Assembly (NCBI RefSeq): GCF_004153685.1 | Contig: NZ_SDQD01000002.1 | Span: forward strand, 310,001 to 374,000 | Source: Pollutimonas harenae | Lineage (GTDB): Bacteria > Pseudomonadota > Gammaproteobacteria > Burkholderiales > Burkholderiaceae_B | Reading direction: 5' to 3' | DNA length: 64,000 nt | In this document: one piece after another, positions 63,947 to 64,000 of the stretch | Layout: each line of letters opens with the position of its first letter | Numbering within the stretch: position 1 is the stretch's first letter | Program-made: the position numbers and the translations under genes | Notes under the pieces: model-generated | Seen by the model: the letters and a program-made list of their open reading frames with translations, nothing else | What the model was told of the DNA's origin: nothing | Database searches by the model: none

Positions 63947-64000
63947 ATGGCCGAACCCATCGTTATTGCAAAAAATAAACAGGTACAGACCAGCTTATTG
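63947..64000 (+). CDS. Start of a possible DUF853/YjgR-type ATPase (partial)
   Basis: From ATG 63947 the frame reads MAEPIVIAKNKQVQTSLL and runs off the window. This resembles the opening of YjgR/HerA-like ATPases, which begin with a short MSEPLLIA-type strand before a glycine-rich P-loop. A second in-frame ATG lies at 63938, and GCGGA precedes both. Only 18 codons are visible, so the call is tentative. Confidence 0.4.
   Translation, partial: MAEPIVIAKNKQVQTSLL

Overview
The window is a GC-rich chromosomal segment of a betaproteobacterium, most likely of the family Alcaligenaceae (Bordetella/Pusillimonas/Achromobacter relatives). Evidence for this is the pair of Bug-type periplasmic receptors, the many IclR/GntR-controlled catabolic operons with Liv-type ABC and TRAP transporters, the radC / fkpB-ispH arrangement, and the yebC-purD-hemF-nadD-rsfS-rlmH block. 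No prophage, insertion sequence or CRISPR array was seen. Taxonomy is an inference from gene content, not from a search.

Layout. 1-2416: 3' part of a glycine betaine/proline ABC importer (binding protein end, permease, ATPase). 2453-6768: minus-strand MATE exporter and GT39-like membrane glycosyltransferase, rpmE2, radC. 7029-9155: a chemoreceptor with a sigma-28-type promoter. It sits between two 183-bp direct copies of the radC/fkpB junction, so it appears to have been inserted by a duplication-linked event. 9329-16121: fkpB, ispH, maiA, a DsbA-like isomerase, DUF945, DUF4168, an unknown protein and a pirin. The 520-bp gap at 14015-14534 contains a small cluster of DnaA-box-like nonamers.

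16185-27496: a six-gene minus-strand operon (Bug receptor, gamma-glutamyltransferase, second Bug receptor, ThDP enzyme, class III aminotransferase, fused 5-oxoprolinase/hydantoinase) read away from a divergent IclR regulator. The shared intergenic region carries tandem and inverted repeats. The gene set suggests uptake and opening of gamma-glutamyl or lactam compounds, followed by transamination. 27532-29746: a glutathione transferase, a YkgJ-type protein and an outer-membrane beta-barrel. 29983-37927: an eight-gene operon of a complete Liv-type ABC importer interleaved with an aldehyde dehydrogenase, an SDR and a zinc alcohol dehydrogenase; its substrate is unknown. 37924-41163: a 3-hydroxyacyl-CoA dehydrogenase-like enzyme, an unknown membrane protein, a YhhQ-type transporter and an RNA pseudouridine synthase.

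41191-52872: a divergent catabolic island. On the minus strand are a GntR/FCD regulator and a very large FAD/Fe-S oxidoreductase (YdiJ type). On the plus strand are a class V aminotransferase, an amidase with an altered signature motif, a complete TRAP transporter, an enoyl-CoA hydratase homologue and a CaiB-type CoA-transferase. A 12-bp sequence is repeated next to both divergent start codons and is the obvious operator candidate. 53003-53258 is a frameshifted, truncated phnA/yjdM remnant, followed by tRNA-Thr(CGT).

53797-64000: mostly conserved housekeeping genes on the minus strand (MAPEG protein, two tandem AI-2E-type permeases, beta-carbonic anhydrase, Maf, pyruvate kinase, RlmH, RsfS, NadD, HemF, PurD, YebC). 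The window ends in the first codons of a possible DUF853/YjgR-type ATPase.
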